Assembly (NCBI GenBank): GCA_018261935.1
Contig: JAGTRP010000002.1
Location: 124,001 to 188,000, forward strand
DNA: 64,000 bases
Reading direction: 5' to 3'
Source: Rhodocyclaceae bacterium
GTDB taxonomy: Bacteria; Pseudomonadota; Gammaproteobacteria; Burkholderiales; Rhodocyclaceae
A program made the translations under genes and the position numbers. Below are positions 19,054 to 27,776 of this stretch, piece after piece (within the stretch, counting starts at the first letter, position 1; each line of letters starts with the position of its first letter). The notes beneath the pieces were generated by a model that saw only the letters and a list, made by a program, of their open reading frames with translations, was not told the origin of the DNA and did no database searches.

Positions 19054-20393
19054 ACATCCTCTACCTCTGCCACCGCTTTCCCTTCCCCCCCGCGCGGGGC
19101 GGCAAGATCCGGCCCTTCAACATGATCCGCCACCTGAGCGCCCGGGGCCATCGGGTGACGGTGTGCTCCCTGGCCCGCTCCCTGGAAGAGGCCAAGGCCG
19201 GCGGCGGCATCGCCTCCCACTGCGCCCGCTTCGAGATGGCGACCGTGTGGAACCCGGTGCAGACCCTGCGCATGGTGGCGCGGCTGCCCACGCCGGTGCC
19301 GTCCTCCATGGGGTTCTTCTACTCCCGGGATCTCGCCCGGCGGGTGCGCCACCTCCTGGGAAGCGAAGGCTTCGATCTCATCTTCGTCCACTGCTCCTCC
19401 ATGGCCCAGTACGTGGAGCATGTCCGGGGCATTCCCAAGATCCTCGACTTCGGCGACATGGATTCCCAAAAGTGGCTGGATTACGCCCGCTACAAGCCTT
19501 TCCCCCTGTCCCTGGGCTACCGGCTGGAGGGGGTCAAGCTGGCGGCGGCGGAAAGGCGGCTGGCCGCCCGGTTCGACCTGTGCACGGCCACCACCCGGGC
19601 CGAGTGGGAAACCCTGGAAAGCTACGGCACCGCCCGGGCCACCGGCTGGTTTCCCAACGGCGTGGATGCGGAATTCTTCAAGCCCGACGGCGGGGATTAC
19701 GACCCGGACACCCTGTCCTTCATCGGCCGTATGGACTACTACCCGAACCAGGAATGCATGTTCCGCTTCTGCCGGGAGGCCTGGCCCCTGATCCGGGCCG
19801 AGCGGCCGGGGGCGCGGTTCTTCATCGTCGGCGCCGACCCCAGCCCGGCGGTGAAGGGGCTGGGGAATCTCCCGGGGGTGACGGTGACCGGATCGGTGCC
19901 CGACGTGCGCCCCTATGTCCTGCGCTCGGCGGCCATGGTGGCGCCCCTCAACATTGCCCGCGGGACCCAGAACAAGATTCTCGAGGCCATGGCCATGGGG
20001 GTGCCGGTGGTGACCAGCCGGGTGGCGGCGGGCGGGGTGGACGCCGAGGACGGGCTGCATTTCCGCATCGCCGACACCTCTCCGGACATCGCCCGGGCCT
20101 GCCTGGATCTGATGAAAGACCCCCAGGAGCGGGACCGCCTCGCCCGGGAGGGCAGGGCGCGGATGCTCTCCCATCACGACTGGCGGGCTTCCATGGTGCG
20201 GCTCGACGCCATCTTGGACCAGGCCCTGGCCGCCCATGGCCTGACGGCGCGGGCGGCGGAGGCCGACCGGCAGCCCGGCGCTTTCCCGAATGAATCAAGG
20301 CCGGCCACCGGTGCCGGCGCCAATGGCGGTCCTGTCTGGCCCGGCCCGGAAGGGCAGATCCTGCGCAGGACCGGTAGTCAACCGAATCGATAG
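19050..20393 (+). CDS. XrtA-system glycosyltransferase (TIGR03087-like)
   Basis: A 447-residue glycosyltransferase starting at GTG 19050, which overlaps the upstream stop (GTGA). The N-terminus VNILYLCHRFPFPPARGGKI and the stretch ILDFGDMDSQKWLDYA are family hallmarks. The donor-site half contains FPNGVDAEFF, FIGRMDYYPNQ and NKILEAMAMGVPVVTSRVAAGG. The last 50 residues after the fold are Pro/Gly/Ala-rich and probably disordered. The TGA lies 9 nt before the dehydrogenase gene. Confidence 0.91.
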   Translation: MNILYLCHRFPFPPARGGKIRPFNMIRHLSARGHRVTVCSLARSLEEAKAGGGIASHCARFEMATVWNPVQTLRMVARLPTPVPSSMGFFYSRDLARRVRHLLGSEGFDLIFVHCSSMAQYVEHVRGIPKILDFGDMDSQKWLDYARYKPFPLSLGYRLEGVKLAAAERRLAARFDLCTATTRAEWETLESYGTARATGWFPNGVDAEFFKPDGGDYDPDTLSFIGRMDYYPNQECMFRFCREAWPLIRAERPGARFFIVGADPSPAVKGLGNLPGVTVTGSVPDVRPYVLRSAAMVAPLNIARGTQNKILEAMAMGVPVVTSRVAAGGVDAEDGLHFRIADTSPDIARACLDLMKDPQERDRLAREGRARMLSHHDWRASMVRLDAILDQALAAHGLTARAAEADRQPGAFPNESRPATGAGANGGPVWPGPEGQILRRTGSQPNR

Positions 20394-20402
20394 GGTAAGA
20401 CG

Positions 20403-21719
20403 ATGAATATCAGCATATTTGGCCTCGGCTATGTGGGTGCGGTGTCCCTCGCCTGTCTCGCCCGGGACGGGCATACGGTCATCGGCGTGGACGTGGACCA
20501 GGCCAAGCTCGACCTCATCAATGCCGGCATGACGCCGGTGGTGGAGGAGGGCATGGTGGAACTCATGCAGTCCGTGGTGGCCTCGGACCGGGTGAGGGCG
20601 ATCCGGGACGTGGAGACGGCCATCCGGGATTCCGCCATCTCCTTGATTTGCGTCGGCACGCCTTCCGCCGCCAATGGCAGCCAGGACCAGGGCGCCGTCC
20701 TGCGCCTCGCCCACCAGTTGGGGGCGGCCCTGCGCAACAAGATGGCGCCCCATGTCTTCGTCTTCCGGTCCACCCTGGTGCCGGGGACGGTGGAGGAGGT
20801 GATCCGGCCCATCCTGGAAGCGGAGTCGGGGCAAAGGGAAGGGGTGGATTTCTTCTGCGCCTTCCAGCCGGAATTCCTGCGGGAGGGGACCTCCATCCGG
20901 GACTACGACAAGCCGCCCTTCACCATCGTCGGCTGCAACCACGACTTCCCGGCCGAGCGCCTGCGCGCCCTGTTCGGGCATCTGCCCTGCGAGTTCTACC
21001 GCACCAGCGTGCGGGCGGCGGAATTGGTGAAGTACTGCTGCAACAACTTCCATGCCCTCAAGATCACCTTCGCCAATGAAACGGCGCGGCTGTGCGAGGC
21101 CCTCGGGGTGGATCCCTTCCAGGTCATGGACCTCCTCTGCCGGGACGGCCAGCTCAACATCTCGAAGGCCTACCTGCGCCCGGGTTACGCCTTCGGCGGC
21201 TCCTGCCTGCCGAAGGACCTGCGGGCCACCCTCTATCTCGGCAAGCAGCGGGACATCGATCTGCCCATGCACGCCGGCATCCTGGCCTCCAATCGCCACC
21301 ACGTGGACCACGCCATCGCCAAGGTCCTGGCCAGCGGCTCCCGCCGGGTGGGACTCATCGGCCTGTCCTTCAAGACCGGCACCGACGACCTCCGGGAATC
21401 GCCCCTGGTGACCCTGGCCGAGCAGCTCCTGGGCAAGGGCATCCAGCTCCGGGTGTACGACCCCGAGGTGCACCTCTCCCGGCTCCTGGGGGCGAACCGG
21501 CGCTTCATCGACGACCACGTTCCCCATCTCGGCGAACTCCTGCGGGAAACCCTTGGGGAAGTGGCCGACGAATGCGACGTGCTGGTGGTGGGGCTGTCCA
21601 GCCCGGGCATCTTCGCCGCCCTGGAGGCCCACGTGGACAGCCGCCACTACGTCCTCGACCTGGTCGGGCTGCCCAACCGGGCCGCCCTGGGCGGGCGGGT
21701 GGAAGGGCTGTGCTGGTAA
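20403..21719 (+). CDS. UDP-glucose/GDP-mannose 6-dehydrogenase family (AlgD-like)
   Basis: NAD-dependent oxidation of a nucleotide hexose to the uronic acid in the cytoplasm. In its 438 residues the Rossmann start MNISIFGLGYVGAVSLACLA, VGTPSAANG, FRSTLVPGTVEE and FQPEFLREGTSI lead to the catalytic-Cys motif GGSCLPKDLRA. The N-terminus and the cysteine motif resemble GDP-mannose dehydrogenase AlgD more than Ugd, so GDP-mannose is a fair guess for the substrate, but this is not settled by sequence. It lies 9 nt after the previous gene and 5 nt before the next. Confidence 0.9.
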   Translation: MNISIFGLGYVGAVSLACLARDGHTVIGVDVDQAKLDLINAGMTPVVEEGMVELMQSVVASDRVRAIRDVETAIRDSAISLICVGTPSAANGSQDQGAVLRLAHQLGAALRNKMAPHVFVFRSTLVPGTVEEVIRPILEAESGQREGVDFFCAFQPEFLREGTSIRDYDKPPFTIVGCNHDFPAERLRALFGHLPCEFYRTSVRAAELVKYCCNNFHALKITFANETARLCEALGVDPFQVMDLLCRDGQLNISKAYLRPGYAFGGSCLPKDLRATLYLGKQRDIDLPMHAGILASNRHHVDHAIAKVLASGSRRVGLIGLSFKTGTDDLRESPLVTLAEQLLGKGIQLRVYDPEVHLSRLLGANRRFIDDHVPHLGELLRETLGEVADECDVLVVGLSSPGIFAALEAHVDSRHYVLDLVGLPNRAALGGRVEGLCW

Positions 21720-21724
21720 CGGCC

Positions 21725-23818
21725 ATGGGGCAACGGCGCGCTCGCCTCGGCTGGTGGTGCCTGGCCAACGCCCTGCTGGTGGCCGCCCTGGCCCTCCATC
21801 TCTTGAGCCAGTCCCAGCCTTCCACCGAGGCCGTGCGCCTGCGCAACGCCCTGGTCATGGAGCCGGAGCCGGCGGCCCGGATCGCCTGGGCGCCCACCGA
21901 GCGCCCGGCCAATTTCCAGGCCGAGACCCTGCCGCCGGATCCCCGCTTCGTGGCCGTCGTCCATGCCATCGGCGCCGACAGCGGCAGCGATTTCTCCCGC
22001 ATGCTGGCCATCGCCGGCCATCTCACCGAGCGGGCCCGCTACGGCGGCCCCATCCAGGCGGACAACTGGACCACCTACAAGCGCATCCGGGAAGGGTGGG
22101 GCTACTGCGCCGATTTCACCCAGACTTTCCTGGCCCTGGCCCATGCCGCCGGGCTGAATGCCCGGGAATGGGGATTTTCCTTCGACGGCTTCGGCGGCTG
22201 GGGCCATGCCGTGGTGGAGGTCTATGACCGCCAGCGCGGGCACTGGGTCTTTCTCGATGTCTTCAACAACTTCCATGTGGTGGACCGGGCCACCGGCGAG
22301 CCCCTGGACGTGGAGGGGTGGCGGGCCGTCCTGGCCGGAGGGCATGATGTCCGGATCGTCCTCAACGGCCCCGGCCGCTTCGGCTGGGCGGACGGCGAGT
22401 CCGGCCTGTGGGAGTACTACCGGCGGGGCATCAACGGCTGGTACCTGTGGCTCGGCAATGCCGTCGAGACCTATGACAGCCAGCCCCTGGTGAGCGTGGC
22501 CGGCCACCTGTCCCGGGCCCTGGAGCAGGCGACCGCCATCCTGGTGGGCGTCCATCCCCACATCCAGGTGCTGGGCAGCGCCGAGAACGAGGCGGCATTC
22601 CAGCGCATGCGCCGGCTCCGCTTCCAGCTCCTGGCGGAATTGCCGGTCCTGGTCCTGGCCAGCCTGGCCCTGCCGGTGATGGGCTTCATGTGGTGGCGGC
22701 GCCGCCCGGCTTCCCGCCCCCCGGCCGCCGCCACCCGGGTGCTGCTGGTCGGCCCCTTGCCGCCCCCGGCCGGCGGCATGGCCGGCCAGTGCCGGCAATT
22801 GGCGGACCTCCTCGCAGCCGAAGGGTTGGAGGTGGAAGTGGTCCGGACCAATCGGCCCTACTGGCCGGGCTGGGTGGGAAAGCTGCGGGGCCTGCGGGCG
22901 GCGGCCCGGCTCGTTCCCTATCTGGGGCGCCTGTGGGCGGCCCTGGGACGCAGCGATGTGGTCCACGTCTTCGCCAACTCGGGCTGGGCCTGGCATCTCT
23001 TCGCCCTGCCGGCGCTGGTGCTGGCCCGGCTGCGGCGGGTGCCGGCCATCGTCAATTACCGGGGCGGCGAGGCGGAGCGCTTCTTCGCCGGGGCGCCGGC
23101 CTGGGTGCGGCGGAGCCTCGCCCTGGCCGATACCCTGGTGGTGCCGTCGGCCTACCTGGAAGGGGTTTTCCGCCGCTTCGGCTGCGAGCCGGTGGTGGTG
23201 CCCAACATCGTCGATGTGGAGCGCTTCCGGCCCCGGGGAAAGCGGCGTCATTTCGGCTCGCCCCACCTCATCGTCACCCGCAACCTGGAGCCCATCTACG
23301 ATGTTGCCACCGCCCTCCGGGCCTTCGCCCTGGTCTGCGCCCGCTTTCCCGCCGCCCGCCTGACTGTCGCCGGCAGCGGGCCGGAGGGCCCCAGGCTGCG
23401 GGCCCTGGCGGCAGCGCTGGGGCTGTCCGGGCAGGTGACCTTCAGCGGGCGCATCGACAACCGGGACATTCATGCCCTCTATGCCGCCGCCGACGTGGTG
23501 GTCAATCCCAGTACGGTGGACAACATGCCGGTGTCCCTGCTGGAAGCCTTCGCCAGCGGCGTTCCGGTGGTCACCACCGATGCGGGGGGCATTCCCTGCC
23601 TCGCCCGGGAAGGGGAAAACGCCCTCCTGGTGCCGGTTGGGGACCATCAGGCCATGGCGGACGCCGTCCTGGCCCTCCTCGACGATCCCGAATTCGCCGC
23701 CCGTCTCGCAACGGCGGGCCTATCCACCGTCTCTGGCTGTGCCTGGCCCCGGGTTCGCCCCCTGTGGCTGGAGGTCTACGGCAGCCTGCTGATCGGGAAA
23801 AAGGCCGCCCATGCGTGA
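21725..23818 (+). CDS. Transglutaminase-like / GT4 glycosyltransferase membrane fusion
   Basis: A 697-residue two-domain protein. A membrane anchor lies at about 7-26. Residues 30-290 form a transglutaminase-like domain with the expected triad: Cys128 (WGYCADFTQTFLALAHAAGL), His161 (GGWGHAVVEVYD) and Asp178 (WVFLDVFNNFH). A second membrane segment follows (about 303-324, VLVLASLALPVMGFMWW) and then Arg-rich sequence. From about 337 there is a GT4 glycosyltransferase (RVLLVGPLPPPAGGMAGQCR, VNYRGGEAERFF, NPSTVDNMPVSLLEAFASGV). By the positive-inside rule the first domain is periplasmic and the second cytoplasmic. The start ATG is 5 nt after the upstream stop. The frame is uninterrupted. Domain calls are confident; the combined function is unknown. 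Confidence 0.85.
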   Translation: MGQRRARLGWWCLANALLVAALALHLLSQSQPSTEAVRLRNALVMEPEPAARIAWAPTERPANFQAETLPPDPRFVAVVHAIGADSGSDFSRMLAIAGHLTERARYGGPIQADNWTTYKRIREGWGYCADFTQTFLALAHAAGLNAREWGFSFDGFGGWGHAVVEVYDRQRGHWVFLDVFNNFHVVDRATGEPLDVEGWRAVLAGGHDVRIVLNGPGRFGWADGESGLWEYYRRGINGWYLWLGNAVETYDSQPLVSVAGHLSRALEQATAILVGVHPHIQVLGSAENEAAFQRMRRLRFQLLAELPVLVLASLALPVMGFMWWRRRPASRPPAAATRVLLVGPLPPPAGGMAGQCRQLADLLAAEGLEVEVVRTNRPYWPGWVGKLRGLRAAARLVPYLGRLWAALGRSDVVHVFANSGWAWHLFALPALVLARLRRVPAIVNYRGGEAERFFAGAPAWVRRSLALADTLVVPSAYLEGVFRRFGCEPVVVPNIVDVERFRPRGKRRHFGSPHLIVTRNLEPIYDVATALRAFALVCARFPAARLTVAGSGPEGPRLRALAAALGLSGQVTFSGRIDNRDIHALYAAADVVVNPSTVDNMPVSLLEAFASGVPVVTTDAGGIPCLAREGENALLVPVGDHQAMADAVLALLDDPEFAARLATAGLSTVSGCAWPRVRPLWLEVYGSLLIGKKAAHA

Positions 23819-25100
23819 CATCGCCTTCATGCTGGTTTTCATTCCCCTCTGGCTATCGTGCTTCGTGCGCCCCTATTTGGGGCCGCTGGTGTGGGCCTGG
23901 GTCAGCATGATGTATCCCCACCGGCTGGCTTACGGTTTCGTCCACAACTTCCCGGCGGCATATGTCGTCGCCGTGACGACGCTGCTGGTGTTTGTCGTCA
24001 CCCGGGAAAAATACCCGTTTCCCCGTAACGGGCCGGCGGTTCTCCTGGTGGTCTTTTTCGGCTGGGCCTGCGTCAGCTCCCTGGCCAGCTTCAACGATCC
24101 GGACATGGTGTTCGACCTGTGGCTCAAGGTGGCCAAGATCCAGCTCATGCTGTTCGTCACCATGATGATGCTGTCGGGGCGCCGGCAGATCATCTGGCTG
24201 GTGGCGGTGATCGCCCTGTCGGTCGGTTTCTACGGCTTCAAGGGCGGCATCTTCACCCTGCTCACCCAAGGCCGGGGCAATGTCCTCGGGCCGCCGGGCA
24301 GCTTCATCGAGCCCAACAACGAGCTGGGGGTGGCCTTGGTCACGGTTTTTCCGCTCCTTTATTTCCTCTATGGCATCAGCCGCAACAAGTGGCTGCGGTG
24401 GGGGCTGCTGGCGACGGCGCTCCTAACCCTGGCGGCCATTTTCGGCACCTATTCCCGCGCCGCCGTCCTGGCGGTCGCCGCCATGGCCGTCTTCATGGGT
24501 TTCAAGAGCAATCACAAGGTGCTGACCGTCACCGTGCTGGCGGTGGCCCTGGCGGGTACCGTCGCCCTGCTGCCCGAACGCTGGATGGAGAGGATGCAGA
24601 GCATCTCGACCCACCAGGACGAATCGTCCCAGTCGCGCTTCAAGGTCTGGACGCTGATCGGCAGGATCGCCATGGATCATCCCCTGACCGGCGGCGGCTA
24701 CCGGATTACCGAGAATCCCAAGACCTGGGAGAAGTACGGCTCGGACGATTCGACGGTCGCCTACGCACCCCACAGCATCTACTTCCAGGTCCTCGCCGAA
24801 CATGGCTTTGTCGGCCTCTTCCTGTTCCTGGTCATTGGTGTCGCCACCTGGCGGCTGGCCTCTAGGGTCGCCCGCCAGGCCCGGGACGGGCCCGATGCCG
24901 ACTGGGCGCCCCAGCTCATGGGGATGATCCAGGTGTCGCTCATCGGCTACGGGGTGGCTGGAGGCTTCAATGCCCTGGCCAATTACGACGTGCCGTACTA
25001 CCTGGCGGCCATTGTCGCCATGGTGGCGCGAGACCTGAAAGTCGGCCGGGCCCCCATGATCGAGGCGAAGGCCGGGGCCGCGGTGAACCTCTCTCGCTAG
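23811..25100 (+). CDS. O-antigen-ligase-like membrane protein, exosortase A-associated (TIGR03097-like)
   Basis: A multi-pass membrane protein of 429 residues with about ten to twelve hydrophobic segments. It has a large periplasmic loop around 240-320 that contains SQSRFKVWTLIGRIAMDHPLTGGGYRI, the Wzy_C/WaaL hallmark region, and the His in YAPHSIYFQVLAEHG. The N-terminus MRDIAFMLVFIPLWLSCFVRPYLGP matches the putative O-glycosylation ligase family of XrtA loci. It may polymerise the repeat unit or attach glycans to exported proteins; the sequence does not decide. It overlaps the previous gene by 8 nt. Confidence 0.9.
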   Translation: MRDIAFMLVFIPLWLSCFVRPYLGPLVWAWVSMMYPHRLAYGFVHNFPAAYVVAVTTLLVFVVTREKYPFPRNGPAVLLVVFFGWACVSSLASFNDPDMVFDLWLKVAKIQLMLFVTMMMLSGRRQIIWLVAVIALSVGFYGFKGGIFTLLTQGRGNVLGPPGSFIEPNNELGVALVTVFPLLYFLYGISRNKWLRWGLLATALLTLAAIFGTYSRAAVLAVAAMAVFMGFKSNHKVLTVTVLAVALAGTVALLPERWMERMQSISTHQDESSQSRFKVWTLIGRIAMDHPLTGGGYRITENPKTWEKYGSDDSTVAYAPHSIYFQVLAEHGFVGLFLFLVIGVATWRLASRVARQARDGPDADWAPQLMGMIQVSLIGYGVAGGFNALANYDVPYYLAAIVAMVARDLKVGRAPMIEAKAGAAVNLSR

Positions 25101-25116
25101 AAGGACAATCAAAAAA

Positions 25117-26538
25117 ATGGATATGGTTTTTCATCCCGGCTTCGGCCGCAGCCGGAGCGCGTATACCGCCTTGTGCTCCGGGGTGTTGTTTCCGGTGCAT
25201 GAGCTGCTGAAAGGGCATTCTTCGGTGGCGGTACGCCGCCGGTTGGAGGCCCAGGAATGGTGGCCCCGGGACCGTCTGGAAGCCTGGCGGGTGGAGCGGC
25301 TGCGGGATTTCCTGATGGCGGTGGGGGCCCGGGTGCCCCACTATCGGGCGCTCTTCGCCCGTCTGGATTTCGATCCGGCCGGGGTGACCAGCCTCACCGA
25401 CCTGCAGCGCCTGCCCCTTACGGACAAGGGAGTCGTCCGGGCCGCCGGCGACAGGCTGAAGGCGGAGGGGGCCCGGGGCCTTTCCAGCTACAGCACCGGA
25501 GGGTCCACCGGGGATCCCCTCATTTTCTCCATCGGCAAGGCCAGGAGGAGTCACGACGTCGGCGCAAAGTGGCGGGCGACCCGGTGGTGGGGGGTGGATA
25601 TCGGCGATCCGGAACTTCTGGTCTGGGGCAGCCCCATCGAACTCAAGGCCCAGGACCGGGTGCGGCAGTGGCGGGATTGGGTGCTACGCACCAAGCTGCT
25701 GTCGGCCTTCGAAATGTCGGCGGCCAACCTGGACCGTTTCGTCGCCACCATCCGGGCCCGCCGCCCGGCCATGCTCTTCGCCTATCCGGCGGCCCTGGCG
25801 CTGGTCGCCAGCCATGCCCGGGCCCGAGGCATCGCCTTGGACGATCTGGGCGTCCGGGTGGCCTTCGTCACCAGTGAGCCCCTCTACCCGGCGCAGCGGG
25901 CGGCCATTACGGAGGCCTTCGGCTGCCCGGTGGCCAACGGCTACGGCGCCCGGGATTCCGGCTTCCTGGCCCACGAATGCCCCCACGGAGGCATGCATGT
26001 GCAGGCCGAGGACATCATTGTCGAAATCGTGGATGGGGCAGGGCGGGTGCTGGGGCCGGGGGAGGCCGGAGAGATCGTGGTGACCCACACGGCGACCCGG
26101 GATTTCCCTTTCCTGCGTTACCGCACCGGCGACATCGGGGTGCTCTCCGACGAGGCCTGTCCCTGTGGGCGCAGCTTGCCCCTTCTCCGGGAAATTCAGG
26201 GCCGTGCCATCGAATTCCTTCTCGCCACCGACGGCCGCGTCGTCTCCGGCCACGCCATGGAGTACACGGTGCGGCAGGTGGCCGGTGTGGAGCGCTACCA
26301 GGTGGTGCAGCACCGGCGGGATCTTGTCGAGCTGCGGCTGGTGGTGCGCCCGCCCTTCGGGGCCGCCGGAGCGGAGCGCCTGGTGCGGGACTGCACCGCC
26401 CGGCTGGGGCCTGACACCACGATCCGGATTAGCCTGGTGCCGGAAATACCGAACGACCGGAACGGGAAGTACCGCCATGTCGTCAGCCACCTGCCGGCCG
26501 CCGAGCGCACCTGGGCCCAGGCCTCGCCGCAGCCGTGA
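25117..26538 (+). CDS. PaaK/CapK-like adenylate-forming enzyme
   Basis: A 473-residue protein of the phenylacetate-CoA ligase/CapK superfamily. The P-loop-like SSYSTGGSTGDPL (near residue 125-140), NGYGARDSGFLAHEC, TGDIGVLSDEACPCGRSLP and the C-terminal IPNDRNGKYRHVVS are typical adenylate-forming motifs. Relatives in capsule loci are poorly characterised. Activation of a carboxylic acid for attachment to the polysaccharide is inferred. An AAGGA site at 25101-25105 and an A-rich spacer precede ATG 25117; ATG 25123 is an alternative start. It is followed 18 nt later by a deacetylase. Confidence 0.82.
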   Translation: MDMVFHPGFGRSRSAYTALCSGVLFPVHELLKGHSSVAVRRRLEAQEWWPRDRLEAWRVERLRDFLMAVGARVPHYRALFARLDFDPAGVTSLTDLQRLPLTDKGVVRAAGDRLKAEGARGLSSYSTGGSTGDPLIFSIGKARRSHDVGAKWRATRWWGVDIGDPELLVWGSPIELKAQDRVRQWRDWVLRTKLLSAFEMSAANLDRFVATIRARRPAMLFAYPAALALVASHARARGIALDDLGVRVAFVTSEPLYPAQRAAITEAFGCPVANGYGARDSGFLAHECPHGGMHVQAEDIIVEIVDGAGRVLGPGEAGEIVVTHTATRDFPFLRYRTGDIGVLSDEACPCGRSLPLLREIQGRAIEFLLATDGRVVSGHAMEYTVRQVAGVERYQVVQHRRDLVELRLVVRPPFGAAGAERLVRDCTARLGPDTTIRISLVPEIPNDRNGKYRHVVSHLPAAERTWAQASPQP

Positions 26539-26556
26539 CCCACTGCGAGGAAATCC

Positions 26557-27582
26557 ATGACTTCCACGAGTCGTCTTCAGACTTGCCTGTCTGCTCCCAA
26601 GGAGCACCACACCCTGCGGCTGCTGCTGTCGGCCGTTTCCACCCTTTGGTCATGGGCCGCCGACAGGCGCCTGGCCATCGTTGTCTTCCATCGTGTCCGG
26701 CCGCGGCGGGACGCCCTTTTTCCGGGCGAGCCGGACCGGCCCCAATTCGCGGCAATCATGGAAATGCTCGCCCACTGCTTCAATTGCCTGCCCCTGGATG
26801 AGGCCGTGGAGCGCCTGTCCGCAAACCGCAGCCTGCCCAATCGGGCGGTGGCCATTACTTTCGACGACGGCTATGCCGACAACTATACCGAGGCCGTGCC
26901 CATCCTCCAGCACAATGGCCTGACCGCCACCTTCTTCATCGCCAGCGGCTTTGTGGATGGCGGCTGCATGTGGAACGACGAGGCGGTGGAAACGCTGCGT
27001 GCCTTTCCCGGGGCGGAGATCGACCTGAGGCCCCTGGGCCTGGGGGTGAGCCCGTTCCGGAACGCCGAGGAGAGGGTGGCGGTGGTCACTGCCGTCAATC
27101 GCTTTCTCAAGTATCAGACGCCGGCGGTACGGCGGGAATCCCTCGACCGGCTGCGGGATATCACCGGCTCCGGGCCTCGGCCGCGGCTCATGCTGACCAG
27201 CGAACAGGTGCGTCGGATGCATTCGGCGGGGATGGGTATCGGCGGTCATACCGTCAATCATCCCATCCTCGGCTGCATCGATGACGAGGCCGCCAGGCGG
27301 GAAATCGGCGAGGACCGGGAGCGGCTGGCGGGAATCATCGGCGCGGCGCCTAGCCTCTTCGCCTATCCCAACGGCAAACCGGGCCAGGACTACCGGCAGT
27401 CCCACGTCGACATGGTCCGGGCGGCGGGATATCGGGGAGCGGTGACGACGGTCTGGGGGGCCGGAGGCCGCGGCGACGATGTCTTTCAACTCCCCCGTTT
27501 CAGCCCCTGGGACCGCCAGCCCGTGCGTTTTGCGCTGCGCCTGGCCTACAACTACACCCGCAGCCGCTTCAGGCTGGCATAG
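26557..27582 (+). CDS. Polysaccharide deacetylase family protein
   Basis: NodB-fold protein of 341 residues. AITFDDGYADNYTEA near residue 100 and GIGGHTVNHP near residue 230 give the Asp-Asp and His-x3-His metal sites. ATFFIASGF and LFAYPNGKPGQDY are the other conserved blocks. There is no signal peptide, and a short hydrophobic stretch lies at about 25-40. The start is supported by GAGG seven bases upstream. The last 22 codons have a diverged duplicate just downstream (27625 onward). It closes the long + strand series. Confidence 0.88.
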   Translation: MTSTSRLQTCLSAPKEHHTLRLLLSAVSTLWSWAADRRLAIVVFHRVRPRRDALFPGEPDRPQFAAIMEMLAHCFNCLPLDEAVERLSANRSLPNRAVAITFDDGYADNYTEAVPILQHNGLTATFFIASGFVDGGCMWNDEAVETLRAFPGAEIDLRPLGLGVSPFRNAEERVAVVTAVNRFLKYQTPAVRRESLDRLRDITGSGPRPRLMLTSEQVRRMHSAGMGIGGHTVNHPILGCIDDEAARREIGEDRERLAGIIGAAPSLFAYPNGKPGQDYRQSHVDMVRAAGYRGAVTTVWGAGGRGDDVFQLPRFSPWDRQPVRFALRLAYNYTRSRFRLA

Positions 27583-27594
27583 CCGTTCGAGCCA

Positions 27595-27613
27595 TCTGTC
27601 GGAATTCTTTACA
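27595..27613 (+). repeat. 19-bp upstream element, copy 1
   Basis: TCTGTCGGAATTCTTTACA. It is identical to the copy at 27706-27724 although the flanking duplicated DNA has diverged. It contains the symmetric half sites TGT-N11-ACA. Its centre is about 175 bp upstream of the sigma-54 promoter, a usual distance for an enhancer site. Proposed PrsR-binding site (inference). Confidence 0.65.
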
Positions 27614-27621
27614 TGGCTTCG

Positions 27622-27705
27622 AGCCGACAACCGATGCGCTTCGCTTTGCGGCTGGTCCGTAACCAGGCGGGTAGTCGCCGCTGGCAGGCATGGCCGTCGG
27701 AAGCG
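27622..27705 (+). pseudogene. Remnant of a duplicated deacetylase 3' end
   Basis: In frame this stretch reads SRQPMRFALRLVRNQAGSRR, closely matching the end of the intact gene upstream (DRQPVRFALRLAYNYTRSRF). Aligned without gaps at an offset of 111 nt, the 100 nt at 27514-27613 and 27625-27724 agree at about 70 positions by my hand count. In the codons matching the intact gene, most differences are in third positions. No start codon or upstream domain exists, so it is a leftover of duplication or recombination with a homologous deacetylase gene. Confidence 0.75.
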
Positions 27706-27724
27706 TCTGTCGGAATTCTTTACA
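27706..27724 (+). repeat. 19-bp upstream element, copy 2
   Basis: Exact second copy of the element at 27595-27613, centred about 65 bp upstream of the sigma-54 promoter. The two starts are 111 bp apart. Confidence 0.65.
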
Positions 27725-27776
27725 ACGGGAACGGGGGTTGTTTAGATTGTGTTGAATAATCAGTCACATAGAAATA

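Noticed and set aside
27479-27745. Small protein gene between the deacetylase and PEP-CTERM genes
   Set aside because: The stretch is explained by the deacetylase end, its degenerate duplicate and regulatory repeats; no ribosome site or coding pattern supports it.
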